Source: Corylus avellana (Eukaryota; Streptophyta; Magnoliopsida; Fagales; Betulaceae). Taken from it: a stretch of 64,000 nucleotides of DNA. The stretch lies in assembly GCF_901000735.1 (NCBI RefSeq), contig NC_081541.1, positions 27,244,258 to 27,308,257 on the forward strand, read 5' to 3'. Shown here piece by piece: positions 44,588 to 57,164 of the stretch. The notes under the pieces are model-generated. The model made no database searches. It was not told where the DNA came from and saw only the letters and a program-made list of their open reading frames with translations. Each line of letters begins with the position of its first letter. Position 1 is the first letter of the stretch. The position numbers were made by a program, and so were the translations under genes.

Positions 44588-47500
44588 TTATAGTTTTGAC
44601 CGACGAATACATTTAATACCATGAAAAGGTGAATTCCTACGAGCAGAAGCAAATGGCTGCCCATTGAGAGAGCCACCAAATTTAATATCCCAACCTTCAA
44701 CGTTCTTGGGAACACAAACATCGAAGAGGATTTGGCCGAGTACGCTATTTGCATTGATGCTTGAGGAGTTAGGCAAATAAATTGATCTTTCTTTCTGTTC
44801 ATCTTGTAGAGTCGTAGAATCTCTACCACTCTGATACTCTGCTGAACTTGGCAAGAAGAAGTGGTCGCTTGGCCCCTGTGCGACTCTTCTTAGGCTCTGG
44901 TTCGAGTTAACTGCTGCATTCTGGAGGTCACAGATTAGCTCAGATATCTCATCATGCATGCCCTCCATGCTAGTTCTTTCTCCAAGTAGTCGAATTTTTT
45001 GGTAAAAAACTGAAGCTGTCTTGTCAAGCAAATTGGTCACAGCAGCCCTATATTGGATTGGATAATGCTTGTAATGACCTGAAACAATATGAAAAATCAT
45101 GCGAGTTTCAGTTATGATGAGCCACAAATATGGAAATAACAGAAAAATTGAAATGCTGAAAATGCTAGTCTTTGTTCACAAATCCACAACAGCAAGTCCC
45201 AATTTTCGATCATAAAGACAAACACAGAAATAACCAGCAGGCTTAATGGTATTGGTATTAAGTTTTCTTTTTTTCAGCTTGGAAGAACAAAAAGGGAGAG
45301 AACGGGAGAGTGGGGATTTGTAAGCAACTTTAAGGAAATAACTGGTCTCTAGGCCATCCTGTATTACATGCTAAGGGGCAGTTTCTCAAGCACCAAGGAA
45401 TCCGCATAAAAGATTGTAAATGCTATTCCCTCAATCCCACAATGGATGCAATTTTACAGATGGCATACATTTTAATGAAACAAATATGATTCCTAAAATG
45501 TCCTTAAGTTCACCAGGAAATGTGAAAGAGGTCGGTTCAAATCATATGGAAAGTTAAATGATTCAATACTTCACTTTCGAAACTTTTCATCTTGGGGAAA
45601 ACACACCCTTTATTATTGGACAGAGGGAGTAGTAGTTGATTAGATGAGCTTTTGAAGCTTTGGACCACTAAAAATACTCTGTTGTCCAAAGTAAGAGGGT
45701 ATGTCCAAAAGGTCTAGATCAAATTCATCCTAACTTTTGCCATGTAGATTGCTTAAGTTGCACCCAACATTTTTTTTTTTTTTCCCTCAAAGATTCAATC
45801 ATTATTATGTCAGCCACGTGGTTAAAGGGGGGAAAGAAGTGTGCTTGTAAAGTCATGGTACTTGTATTCAAGATATTTTGATAAGATCTATTAAGACAAA
45901 GATTCACAAGCCTTAAGACCAAGTGGTACCTAATCCCATTTGATGAGAAGGAGGCCGTGTGTGCTGACATAACATAAAAACAATGTATAACACAACATAG
46001 ATCGAGGACATTTGTACTACTTAGCAACAAAATGCACCCAAAGCACTATAAGGAATGGCAAAAACTGACCGAAAAACTGTCAGTTTCCGGCAATCAGCAG
46101 GTTGGCGGGGGTTATGAAAAAGGGAAAAAAAAATACACCATCAGTTCAGGCGTTGATGGTGGATGTTGGAAACCGGACCCAACCGACAGTGCCCCATATA
46201 TATATACACACACACACACATTCTTAATTTTAGGGGCACTACCTAGGAATGCAACATCTCAGTGTTGGTGTGGATTGACAGTTGTGCACCGACCAATCAA
46301 TTTGGGGGGCGAATTGCAACTGCCAACATTTCTCAGTTTGGCTGTAGAAATAGCCGGAAACCAACCCAAGCAGGTCTAAAAAAAGGAGATACTAAAAAAC
46401 TGGGTTTTTTTTTTTCTTTTCAGAAGCTACTTCCTGAGAGCCAAAATATTTGTATGAGTAGTAGTTAGCTTAATGATGACAATATTCAAAACTAAGTATT
46501 TGATTTAATTAGAAGAAAAAAAAAAAAAAAAACCAAGTATTTGGAGGTAATAACAAGCAAAAAATGGGTTAGAGACAAACCTATGTGAGGGGTGCCATTC
46601 AATTTCACAAGCTTAACATCCCCCCCAAGATCTTGTAAACGTTGAGCGAAATTGCAGATAATATCGTACGGTGCAAGGTCATCCTTTTCTGAGCATATAA
46701 TGAGAAAAGGAGCACCCAAGTTCTACAGAAAAGAGGAAGAAATGTTTGATTAACAGATGAAAATGAATTAAGGACAACTTCAATGGCTAAATGCGAGATA
46801 ATAACTTACAACAGAGGAGTACAAAGCCTGCCAATACTCAACACGTTGGGATTCGAACCTAGTGAGATATAATGCATCCAGACCAGAAGCAACACCTTTC
46901 GCCACCCAAGAAACAAGTTTCGATGATCCAGGCATTTTGAGAATGGAGGGGTGTAGTGTGAATCGAGTACCCAAATCACTGGTAAAATCTACTGGACTAG
47001 AATCATAGATGTGCCCAGAAACACAATTTCTGACCAACTGATATTCGCCCTTCAACAACACAAAAGTAGAAAACAAGTGAGAGAGAGAGAGAGAGAGAGA
47101 GATATTAAGGAGTGCAGTTATTTAATTAAGTAGACATTGTCAATGAAAAACACAACTTATAGCTAGCATGGCTAGAGACTGCTCAATAAACGAAATGCCT
47201 AAATGTTTTCCATTGGGTCATTTGAGAGTTATCCAACTCTGAAAGTTTTAACCACAACCAAAGAAACAAACATACCGCATACAGGTCACCACCACATGTT
47301 CCGTCGATAATCTGCACAATGAATGGTAAATTTATTTCCATGGCCATATTGAACAAAAGTAATCAACAATTTAAAAACCAGTGGGGCTTATATTGACTTA
47401 CACTTCTCTACACCAAATATAAAATTGGATGTCTATGATTTCACAAAATTTACCTGAAAAAGCTTGTACATGCAAGCCTTTGGACCACCAGAAAAAGCTA

Positions 47501-48373
47501 CAAAGACCACAGGACATGGCCTAATCCTTAGCTCCTGCACACCCAAAAGCAACAAGGATTATGCATGCGTCAAATGTATACCAGATTTAAAGCTATGAAG
47601 TTTCCTAGTTATCTCAATAAATTACAGAAGTTGTATGGTCTTGGATCCACATCATATTTGAAGTTGATATGGGTTTTGATTCAACTCAATTTGCTTTTTA
47701 CCAATATGGCAATCAACCCCAATCATGAATTCTGTATCAGATTAAAGCTCTACAGTATTTACAAAAATTCAACCGAAATCTTTTCAAAATACATCTGAAA
47801 TCTGCAAACTACAAATTAAACTGACCTCAACAAGCTCGTTGAGAACAACAAATGCCAATGAGAAGGCCCTCTGAGGATAAAATCTGCACAAACATTATCA
47901 TTAGGAAAAGAAAAGACATTCTCGTTCAAAATGCAGCAATCACGCACCCAAAGCAAAAATCAAGAAAGAATACCAATCCACTAGAACTCGAGACTACTGT
48001 AATATCACAAAACACACTTCCCACACCCAAAAGTATGTCCAAATTGGACCTGATAAGAACTGCAGTGAGTTAATTAGTGCTACTAGTCGCAGGTATGGAA
48101 GTGGCCCTAGCTTCCTGAGCCTCAATCATAATGTTTCCCTCATTTTCCCAGCAACCAAACGGAGCGAACGAAATGAAGAACTTACGCGCTGAGAAAATCG
48201 GCATGAGACACGAGGCAATTCCATCCGAGTGACGCGTACAAGTCGACGTAGCTCTTCAAGATCCGCTCCTGAATCGAAGACCAAGCGAAGATCACCGCGA
48301 TTCCTTTGGACTCAGCTTCCTCCTTTCTTCCCCAATAGATATCTCCCCCACCTCCACCACCACCACCCCACAT
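44588..48373 (-). CDS. DUF829/TMEM53-like alpha/beta-hydrolase fold protein
   Basis: Seven exons on the minus strand: 48186-48373 (ATG), 47826-47883, 47454-47534, 47276-47311, 46810-47049, 46581-46722 and 44588-45078 (TAA). They give 411 residues with consistent phases. The start is the only in-frame ATG before a Gly-rich run. Visible landmarks: IAVIFAWSSIQERILKSY (strand and helix at the N-terminus), VVFVAFSGG with Ser97 at the nucleophile elbow, LIICSEKDDLAPY with Asp215/216 at the acid position, and GTPHIGHYKHYP with His247/His250 near the expected catalytic His. The last exon adds a tail of about 160 residues ending in RRSKL. The family (DUF829, TMEM53/NET4) is known from nuclear-envelope protein in animals; plant members have no settled substrate. 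The elbow is A-F-S-G-G rather than G-x-S-x-G. Two telomere-box words lie upstream of the ATG. Confidence 0.9.
47079..47102 (+). repeat. (GA)n microsatellite
   Basis: Twelve GA units in an intron of the DUF829 gene, about 30 bp upstream of the 46810-47049 exon on the minus strand. Confidence 0.85.
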
Positions 48374-48451
48374 AGCTCTTTCTTCAGCAACGAGCACAGA
48401 AATCAAGTAGGGTTTTTTTTATCTGGAAATTCAAAAAACAAATTTGGGAAT

Positions 48452-48459
48452 TAGGGTTT
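48452..48459 (-). promoter_or_regulatory. Telo-box word upstream of the DUF829 gene
   Basis: AAACCCTA on the minus strand, 79 bp upstream of the ATG; a second AAACCCTA lies at 48410-48417. Such words are frequent near plant transcription starts. No TATA box was assigned. Confidence 0.3.
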
Positions 48460-48559
48460 TGGATTTGTGGTGGGTTAGTTTGAGCCACTCGTGTCGTATG
48501 GGCACTGGGAAATCCGGGATGCTAATGGCCTGCTCGGATGGTCGTGGTGGTAGGAGGAT

Positions 48560-49539
48560 CAAAAGGGGTGAGGGCTCCACGTCAGATCATACGGATCTCA
48601 AGCAGCTTAGGATAAGCCCTTAATTCTTCACCAAGTGGGGCCCACTTTCAGCTTGTCGTATTACAACACTCTCTCTGCCAGGATATCGACCCCTTTGTTC
48701 AGCTTTAGAACGGACAAAAAGGATAATACGAAAAAGGATAAAAATACACACATATCTAATAGGTCCAGGATTTGACGTAGAATGCAAAAAAAAAAAAAAA
48801 AAAGACTTAATTCTTTTAATTCTATAAGTATATATATTTTTAAATATTTAATTGTTGATACAGTTTTTGATACCACTTGACTAGTAATAGGCTACCTGCA
48901 AGTAGTAAAGGATGCAAGCAGCAAAGGATGTGTCGATTCGGAGATGGGAAAAACTCAAATGCTTAAGTTAGGCTAGAGTGAAAATAAAACAATAAGCTAG
49001 GATTATTTTTTAGAGGAATCTAGTCCCCTTTACCTTGGCGTTGTCTCCCTTTTATAGGGTTTAGAGTCCCTAATCTTTTGAGATTTGTATCCCCTATTTT
49101 AGGAGATTATGTAGTTATCATCAATATAATATTTGTATTTGAATGGAATTGAGAAGATGATTTTGATTTATTTTCCTCAAACAGCTATATTATCTTTCAT
49201 GTAAATGTGATTGAGTGAGACCCGTGATGAGATTTATTGCCAACAATTACAATAAAATTAATCATATAAGAATAGAGTGTTTCCAAGATTATTACAATTT
49301 TGATTATAAGTACTATACAAATTGACGTGACACTTGACATGTCACCCACTAAATAATTAGATTTGATTGTGATTCACTTGACAATTTGTCATGTCAATTT
49401 GTAAGTTTACTTATCACTTATTATGTTAGTCACTAAATAATTAAATTTGATTGTACTTAATGTCACAATGTTATATAAATTGTCACGCTAGCTAGTAAAT
49501 GACTGTAGTATCAAAAGCATTTTTTATAAGAATAATTTG
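48560..49539. other. Intergenic, nothing recognised
   Basis: AT-rich. 49320-49500 repeats 'taaataattagatttgattgt' and 'attgtcatgtcaatttg'-like words. No gene seen. Confidence 0.4.
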
Positions 49540-49690
49540 AGGAATAGGATCCTCTCATCCATTTAGTGTAAAATGAAGGGCAATATTGTCTTAACTTTAA
49601 AATTGAAATATGATAATTACAATATTGCACTTCATTTTATACTAAATGGATACTCTTCATTTCAAATAAAATGGAGAGAATCTTATTCTA
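49540..49690. mobile_element. Small foldback MITE
   Basis: 'gaataggatcctctcatccatttagtgtaaaatgaag' mirrored as 'cttcattttatactaaatgga..ggagagaatcttattct'. The two sides meet around 'taattac'. A similar but more decayed structure lies at about 51890-52085. Confidence 0.6.
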
Positions 49691-49709
49691 TAAATTTTTT
49701 TTTCTATTC

Positions 49710-50150
49710 AAATAAGGGAAACTGGGGAGAGGAAAATGTTACATGAGTTCGAATAAAGAAAGGGTGGGTTCCCCAACAACAAACCCAAATTGAGAATTAC
49801 AGTGCAAGAGAAACAACCAATGCGTAGGAAATGGGTCAAAAAATGACCCAGTCATCTCTGAAGGGCCGCATAAAGCGGTATACAAAGCAAAACCAACAGG
49901 CGAACCCATTAGCAAGCCACTGAAACGACACTAAGACGGATGCCGGTGAATGATGTGCACTTAAAAAACCTGATCCAAGTAAGACGAAGTGAGGAACCAC
50001 ACAAGGTAAGCCAAACCCACAACAACCAAATAAAAAAACAAAGAAAATAACAAAATAACAACACCAAACCCAAAAAACAACAACATCAACAACGGAGAAG
50101 GCAGTGGAGCGCCGGCGCGTGGCTTCCGGCTGGAGTCATGAATTTGAAAC
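49710..50150 (-). repeat. Non-LTR-like dispersed repeat, copy A
   Basis: Read on the minus strand, it shares with 60020-60440 the blocks ACCGC(T/C)TT(A/G)TGCGGCCC, 'ttgac(c/t)catttcctacgc' and 'ttgcactg', then 'ccccagt..ccttatt', and ends in an A run at 49699-49707. Gene-free but retroposon-like: 3' A tail, no LTR. Confidence 0.55.
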
Positions 50151-50188
50151 TTATTCCATAATTTGAAACTATGAACATGTGTAATTTG

Positions 50189-50220
<32 letters not shown>

Positions 50221-50868
50221 AAATGTTTATGGTTCTCTTACAAATTGGCATGATAATGCATAATTGATAAAATGATTAAGGCCGAATGAATGATAAGTTA
50301 GCCATTCTCAAAAAAAATTTCTTAATTATTTCACTAATTATAAATTTTCACATCAGTTTATAAAGGATTTTTACTAAAAGCAACACTTTTCGAAGAAAAA
50401 TGTGAATGAGTGAATGAATGGGATCACGTATATCTCATGTAATTAATTGCATTGATGATTTGAAAAAAAAAAAAAAAAAAAGAAAAAGAAAAAAGATAGT
50501 TGATTAGATTAACTAGACAAATTAAACCTTAAATAATGGAAAATTGGATGTACAACATGGCCCCAAAAAAATATATATATAAATGTTGAATCTAGATAAT
50601 AGCTATGCAAGCTATACTTGAAGCCATAATGGAATGGTTGGTGTGAGTTCCTATTACTCACAAGCCAAGGTTAGCTGAGTAGGATACTCACGGACCAAGT
50701 TTAAGCAAATCTAACGTTAGATTTGTTGTTACGTTGGTAATTATTGAAGCAATGTTTACTTATGGTGTAAGACTAAATGACTAATGCTATTTTTCGCTTG
50801 AAGTTTATATCGGCTTTTATCCATTAATGTGGCAGGTTTTAAGCAATTTTTTTTTAAAGATAAATGCT
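50151..50868. other. Intergenic, nothing recognised
   Basis: Contains poly-A runs (50189-50218 and 50463-50480) and no gene-like frame. Confidence 0.4.
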
Positions 50869-51013
50869 AGAATCTAATAAAACTTCCACATTTTGCCCAT
50901 CAAAATCTTAGGTGATAAAGTGCACATGGTTCAAGTTGATGGCAAGTGGCACTTTACCACCTAGGATTTTGATTGACAAAATGTTGAAGTTTTATTAGAT
51001 TTTAGCATATCTC
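50869..51013. mobile_element. MITE family E copy 4
   Basis: 'gataaatgctagaatctaat' mirrored as 'attagattttagcatatctc', with inner arms 'ttttgcccatcaaaatcttaggtg' and 'cacctaggattttgattgacaaaat'. Target duplication is obscured by T runs. Confidence 0.75.
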
Positions 51014-51317
51014 ATTTTTTTTTTTTGTCATTCACTTAATATATATATATTAACCATTTAAAACTCGACATATTAGTTGGTATAAAATCTAGTGCGAAGA
51101 ATAACATTACGGTTGGAAATTACATTTGTATCCCCACAATTATCCTCTAATCTTGACATGATAACTCCAACCAACCATTTACTTGAAATTGATGAGATTG
51201 CTACCCTAATATATGCTATCATAATATTATGAAATAAAAATATAATATATAATATTTTTTGGAGTAATAATTTACCAAGGGAACTTTTTTTTTTTTTTTT
51301 TTTTTGAAATTGACAAA

Positions 51318-51573
51318 GGGTTTATTTGGGCTTGCGATTTAAAAATAGCAATTTTAAAATGTGTTATTTAAAAACGCTATTTTTAAAAACGCAATTAAAT
51401 ATTTGGTAAAATCGCAGTTTAGACTTTAATATTGTGCATTTTCAAAAAGCACAAATTTTCTACGTTTTCTAATTGCTATATTTTAAAAACACAATCCCAA
51501 ATGATCTATTTTTTACGAGTTGGTTTAAAATCACACTTTTTAAATACGAAATCACAAAACCAAACGCATCTTA
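51318..51573. mobile_element. hAT-like foldback MITE
   Basis: The left end 'gtttatttgggcttgcgatttaaaaa' mirrors the right end 'ttttaaatacgaaatcacaaaaccaaacgc'. The inside alternates 'gcaattt' and 'aaaacgc' words. Assignment to hAT rests on general texture only. Confidence 0.5.
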
Positions 51574-52169
51574 ATTCATTTTCCATTTTTTTTTTTTTGT
51601 CGTTCTGGCCCACTCCCAACCATTCCTTGTTTGGGCTCACGAACGAAATAAGTCTTCAGGCCCATAGCAGGGCTCTGATCCAAGCGGACAAATATTTACT
51701 TATTTAGCAAGCTGAGAGTTTTAGGTGCTCTGTCTTCGGCCCTGTTCGGAAGGATGCCCTTCCTCTAACGCAAGTTATAGTTAAATGGCTTCTAATATTT
51801 CTCTTTGTTTTTCTTTTTTCTTCCTTCTATTGGAAGGATATTGTGATTTGAATGATTTTGAAGTTTAAACCTCTTGGATCAATCGTTAACTGATTAGATG
51901 ATCTTCAAATCCATTTAATGTGAAATGAAGAAAATTAATTTTATGGTCTAAATTAGAACAGTGTAAATGGTGTCACATCATTTAAAATTTTAAACGATGT
52001 AACAATATAGGCAAATATATACGGTTATACGGTTAGATGTTTTGAAATCTAAGTAAAATAGAGAGTATCTTGTTCCATTTTGTTTGTACATGTTTTATAT
52101 TCTTAGAAAAAGAAAAATGAAAGGAATTAAGTTGGGTGATTTTCAAAAAAAAAAAAAACCCTCATTCTT
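51574..52169. other. Intergenic, nothing recognised
   Basis: No gene-like frame. 51890-52085 contains a decayed palindrome similar to 49540-49690. Confidence 0.35.
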
Positions 52170-52294
52170 TTTTTCTTATTAACACCCTTGATAGTGAGGG
52201 TGAAAATGTGGTTATAGTTAGTGGTTATTGCCTAAAATCATTAACCGTAACCACTTAGGCGGTTAATAAAATCCACTAACCGCCTATGTGGTTG

Positions 52295-52615
52295 ACCGGT
52301 GGATAGCGATTAATAATCCTAATAACCACTAATCGCATTTTAAAGAAAAAATTTGAAAATTTATTTAAAAAAGTCAAAAAATTAAAAAAAGAAAACCAAA
52401 ACGATGTCGTTTTTATGGTAATATAATACCATACTACATACAACATCATTTCTAGACCGGTGGATAGCGATTAATAATCCTAATAACCACTAATCGCATT
52501 TTAAAGAAAAAATTTAAAAATTTATTTAAAAAGTCAAAAAATTAAAAAAAGAAAACCAAAACGATGTCGTTTTTATGGTAATATAATACCATACTACATA
52601 CAACATCATTTCTAG
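52295..52615 (+). repeat. Tandem duplication, 161 + 160 bp
   Basis: Each unit starts ACCGGTGGATAGCG and ends ATCATTTCTAG. The copies differ by one substitution and one A indel only, so the duplication is recent. Confidence 0.95.
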
Positions 52616-52680
52616 AGTTTTATATATATTTAAACTAAAAAATGATGTAGTTTCATGTATGTGTGTATGTATAGGAATGC

Positions 52681-52683
<3 letters not shown>

Positions 52684-52726
<43 letters not shown>
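52684..52726 (+). repeat. (AT)n microsatellite
   Basis: An uninterrupted AT run of about 21 units inside the foldback element. Confidence 0.9.
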
Positions 52727-52730
<4 letters not shown>

Positions 52731-53502
52731 TTAGTGGTTAACGGTCAGCGATTAATGATTTTTTTAAAACCAAAAACCGCTAACCATAAGCGGTTCATTT
52801 TCACCCCCCTACTTGATAGAATATGTATGGATTATAGTGAGATGCACCCCATCATATCTAAAAGAATATTTCTACATGGAATGCCACTATTTTCACTGTC
52901 TTGAGATGATACCGTCAATCTACTATTTATTTATTTATTATTATTATTATTATTATTTTAACAATAGTTGATCTAAGGTTGGATTGATATTGTCATATTA
53001 ACATAGTAAAACAATGATGTAAAAGTATTATAGTGGTATAGTATATAGCATTACTCTATCTAAAATATATTAGATTTGAATGAGCGATAATTGTTCTTCG
53101 GACTAATAAAATTACTCATTGTTCTTACCCGTTGATGTTTGTGAAATCATTTGTATGTTAGAGTTTAAATTTGGAATTACATGTTTATATAAAATTTTGT
53201 GGATCTACTATAATATACTTTCCATCTATATCAATAGAACTATCATTTCAAGAATTATATATATATATATGGAGTAATGTTATATAATACCATAACATTA
53301 TCTCACTATGTGTTGATATGACTTTGTTAATTTACCCTTAACAATGAAAAAAAAATCAAATTATAATTGGCAATACAAAATTAGTATTGTGGGATAGTGG
53401 TGCGCATGTTATGTAAGTAGGATTTCTTTATAGGTTGACATCTTGGTCTCATGTTTCCTTACAAAAACAAAAACAAAAAATGGTTAATTAGAATAGTAGA
53501 AT

Positions 53503-53648
53503 TAAGATTCTCTTCGGTTCATTTCCAGTTAGTTATATTGGAGGGGTATTTTTGTTATCTGAAAAAAGTTAAAAGACAAAAAAACCCTTCAAATATAACA
53601 AACTGAATATTATCCAGTTCATTTAAACTGAAAATGATCTTGTTCCTA
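53503..53648. mobile_element. Small foldback MITE, family F copy 1
   Basis: 'cagttagttatattggaggggtatttttgt' mirrored as 'acaaaaaaacccttcaaatataacaaactg'. A second copy is at 63645-63780. Confidence 0.6.
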
Positions 53649-53739
53649 AAGAGTACCTGTAAAAGTACAACACCAATATCTTGGAAAAATCTACCATTAA
53701 TACCCAAAATGAAGCTTTCTCCCCTTAGAGGATTCCCAT

Positions 53740-54115
53740 CAAGCTCTTTACAATTTCTCTAAATTTAACTTTGAAAATGTTTTTTTTTTTTACTTAACTA
53801 TCCACTTTTTAAAACTACCAAATATCAAACTCTCTAAATATTTTTCTACTTTAACTAAATATTAGTTTTTATTAATAAATGTAATTGGCATGAAACTCAC
53901 TCGCTTCGATTCTATGTGAGAGATTTACCAAAATGCCATCCTAACAACCAAAAGAATATTAAAAAATAAATAACTTTTGCTTTTGATGTCTTTATGTTTG
54001 GAGAGGAATTAAAGTAAATGTTAAATAAAAAGTTTGATAAATGATATTTTCTGTAAATTTTATTAAAATTTTAGAGAAGAGAAATATTAAATATGAATAG
54101 CTTGATCGGATGCTC
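53740..54115. mobile_element. Probable foldback MITE
   Basis: The left 'catcaagctctttacaatttctctaaattt' is roughly complementary to the right 'aaattttagagaagagaaat..atagcttgatcggatg'. AT-rich, with no coding content. Confidence 0.4.
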
Positions 54116-54435
54116 TTTCTACTCGGAAACATTGAGAATCAGAGATCCAATGGTGTGGGGCGCGGTTGAGTGGCCGGTTTGGGTGCCATAAATGTTTTTT
54201 TTTTTTTTTTTGTAACAGGGTGCCATAAATGTTAACTGGTGAATAACATGGCAACATGCGTGTCAATCATTCGAATTTGTCTCAAATCCATAATAAAACG
54301 ACAAGAAACGAAGGGAAGAGAGAGATCTAGTTCTATATATCATATCATATGCTTAAATTTTACCAACAAATATTTACATCCAATCTCTTGAACAAACAAA
54401 TAAATATATGTACACTGTATATATATATATATATA

Positions 54436-54900
54436 TGGAAAAATATAAAAAGCTCCCCAAATTATCAGCAGTTTTCGATTTAGCCCCTTAATGTTCTAAA
54501 AGTGATAAAGTAGCCCCCAAACTACCAAACTATTGCATTTTGGCCACTCCGTTAGTCAAAACCGTCAGTTTGGACGGAAACTGCAAAACAACGTCGTTTT
54601 GTTATGGGTAAGTTACTACAATGCCCTTTTATGAAAAAAAAAAATTTGGAAAAAAATATAAAAAAGCCCCCCAAACTACCAGCCGTTTTTATTTTAGCCT
54701 CCTAATGTTCAGAAAGTGATAAAGTAGCCCCCAACAAAATGACATCGTTGTGCAGTTTCTGTCTAAACTGACAGTTTTGACTAGCGAAGTGGCCAAAATG
54801 CAATAGTTTAATAGTTTTAGGGGCTACTTTATCACTTTTGAAATATTAGAAGGCTAAATAAAAAACGACTGATAGTTTGGAAGACGTTTTTATATTTGTC

Positions 54901-54902
<2 letters not shown>
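54436..54902. mobile_element. Foldback element nested in (AT)n, with an extra arm
   Basis: The left arm 'aaaaatataaaaagctccccaaattatcagcagtttt' recurs directly at about 54650-54735 and in inverted form at 54760-54902. Shared blocks are 'gtgataaagtagccccc', 'tgcattttggccac' and 'actgacagttttgact'. Flanked on both sides by AT microsatellites, so the target duplication cannot be read. The three-arm layout suggests one copy inserted into another. Confidence 0.6.

Positions 54903-54932
<30 letters not shown>
54903..54932 (+). repeat. (AT)n microsatellite
   Basis: A pure AT run directly right of the foldback element. Confidence 0.9.
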
Positions 54933-54937
<5 letters not shown>

Positions 54938-57164
54938 GTATGCTAAGTTTGGCAAAGAGAGACAGACACCAAAATCGAAAGCTATCTCCTTCATTAAATA
55001 ACCAAACATTCTATCCCCCACCTCTCTTTCACCTCCCTCTGAAATAAATAATAGCCGGCGTCAGATCCAAAGCTAGCTAGCCAACCACAGGAGACCAGCA
55101 GACCACCGCACCACCACTGCACGTGCAGTGCAGCCGGCAGCCTCCCTTTTTTTTTTTCTTTTTTTTTTTTTATTCCCCTTTTCCTACTTTAAAAAGGTAG
55201 CAACTACAAGGCTCAAAGCCCACATGCTATGCCCTACAGGATTGCTTTGCTTTGCATTTTAGACACCCATGTATACAATCATGATGCCAATGTAAATGTG
55301 CAATGTATCTGTTGCTTTCGCTTCTGACAATACCCTCTGTCACCCCTTTGCTATCCCATGCTTCCTCATTCATTTCTAGCTTCGGTTAAGATTTACCGTA
55401 ATTATATGTCTGAATTGCTAGTAAATTAAACATCAATAAATTTTAAATTATCATAGATAAATAGATTTTTTTTTATCAATCTAAACAATTTAAACACGTA
55501 ATTGTTGTACTTCAATAAAGATTCACACTAATTATCTATCTGAACTTGTTAGCAAATTAATCAGTAAATTTTAAATTATCCTAGATAAATAAGTTCTTTG
55601 TTACAATTCAAACAAATAATTCCTACTTTTAGTGTCAGGACAAACATATTTTTTTTGGTGTCCCACTTCCTTCCCAAGGTGTTACATCAACCCTTTTTCC
55701 TATTTTTTTCTTAGCAATCCTTTTTCCCGTTCTTAAAAGAAATGAAAGAAAGCTACTTTGTCCACTTGCACAAACGGCTACCACTCATGTACATATCGAT
55801 CATTTCTGTAAAGTGAGGTTTGAGCTATGAAAATGGGAATCTGCACTCTGCAGCTGCGTGCCCTAAGAGAACAATGGCGGCCCACCATGTCAACATCACA
55901 ACGCAAATAATTAGAATGGATCAGATTCACAATATGATTTTAATCAACTATTATTTGTCAAAAAGTAGACAAATTTCACTAAATTAACTTTTTCTGTTTC
56001 TCTGACCAACTAAATTAATCCACAAGTGGGCCAAAAATCTAATACAAACATCATGTTACTTTGTGTGGGAAGTATTAGAATTTTTCATAAGAACTAGCTT
56101 GGTTAGGAAATTCCATCGAATATCCAAACGTGCTAAGTTCGATTGATCCTTTTTACGATGGAAAGAACTAATTCACAAGTACCATAAAGTCACAAATCTA
56201 TCAAACTAATGCATAAAGATTGATTGGATGTTCAATCAAACCTACAATTATATATGTCAAGTTGGGTCGATCATTCAAACGTATCACGTCAATCGATTGG
56301 ATTAATGCACTTGAATCGTTGGTTGATCTTATCACGATCGATTGAACTAATGCACTAAGATTGATCAGATGATGTTGGATCATTTATGAAATCATGTTGT
56401 TATAATAATTTTAAAAATATATGTTTTTCAAAAGTTTGCCAAAGCCCCTCTTTTTGTTGTTGTATGCTAAAAACTCCAATAATAGAGAGAACAATCAGTC
56501 GGCATTATCTGCAAACTGAAGGAACGCTAGCTGTGAGGGCTGTGTGGTTGTTTTATTTAGATAGGAATATTGGAACTTCATCAGCATGGTCCCAATAATT
56601 ATAAGAATCATATTCTATTATTGAAACTCCAAACAAAAAAAGGCTCGGATCATAGTGGGGAGAAAAAAGAAGGATAAGAAAGTAGCTGCAAAAAGAGCAA
56701 GCTGATGAAAGGAACCTTAACACAGCCAAAACAAGCCCAAACAAAAAGCACTTTTCCAAACCAAAAGTACGTCATTTCATCAATGCAATGCACCCCCATT
56801 GAAAAAACACAAGAAAAATAATAAAAATACAAATTCAAATCACTGTCTGTACAGAGAGATGGGGGAACAGGGCTGGAAATGTTTTTTTTTTTTTTTTTTT
56901 TTTTTGAAGTACTTGAAATTTGTTTCATTCCAAAAGGGCTGTTAGTTTGCAGAGACAGAAGCTTCTTTTAAGAGTACAATCTACAAAGCTTCGTTCTTAC
57001 ATAGTAGTAGATGAAGAAAAAGCTGTACAATAAACAAAGAAAACCACCTTCGTTCTACGGTTCTACCTCCCAATTTCCTAAAACCAAAAACAGTCAAAAG
57101 TCGCATGCAACTTTCTATGCTACCCACCGTCATTTTAGCGTCTCTCTCTCGCCCCCTAATTCAT
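54933..57164. other. Intergenic, no gene recognised
   Basis: 55040-55150 is GC-richer with 'ccaccgcaccaccactgcacgtgcagtgcagccgg' words but no coding family. 55390-55620 repeats 'gtaaattaa..cagtaaattttaaattatc.tagataaat' twice. 56200-56380 repeats 'aactaatgca' and 'gattgat' words. The part next to 57164 should include the KRP 3' UTR. Confidence 0.35.

Larger units (their letters stand above)
52170..52812. mobile_element. Foldback element with an internal tandem duplication
   Basis: The left arm 'cttgatagtgagggtgaaaatg..gtggtta' mirrors the right arm 'aagcggttcattttcacccccctacttgata'. Repeated 'taaccgct/agcggtta' words line the arms. The inside holds two copies of a 160-bp unit (52295-52455 and 52456-52615). 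Confidence 0.6.

Noticed and set aside
56553..56928. Minus-strand frames with hydrophobic stretches downstream of KRP
   Set aside because: They include poly-Lys from a poly-T tract, have no family features and no splice continuity with a neighbouring gene.
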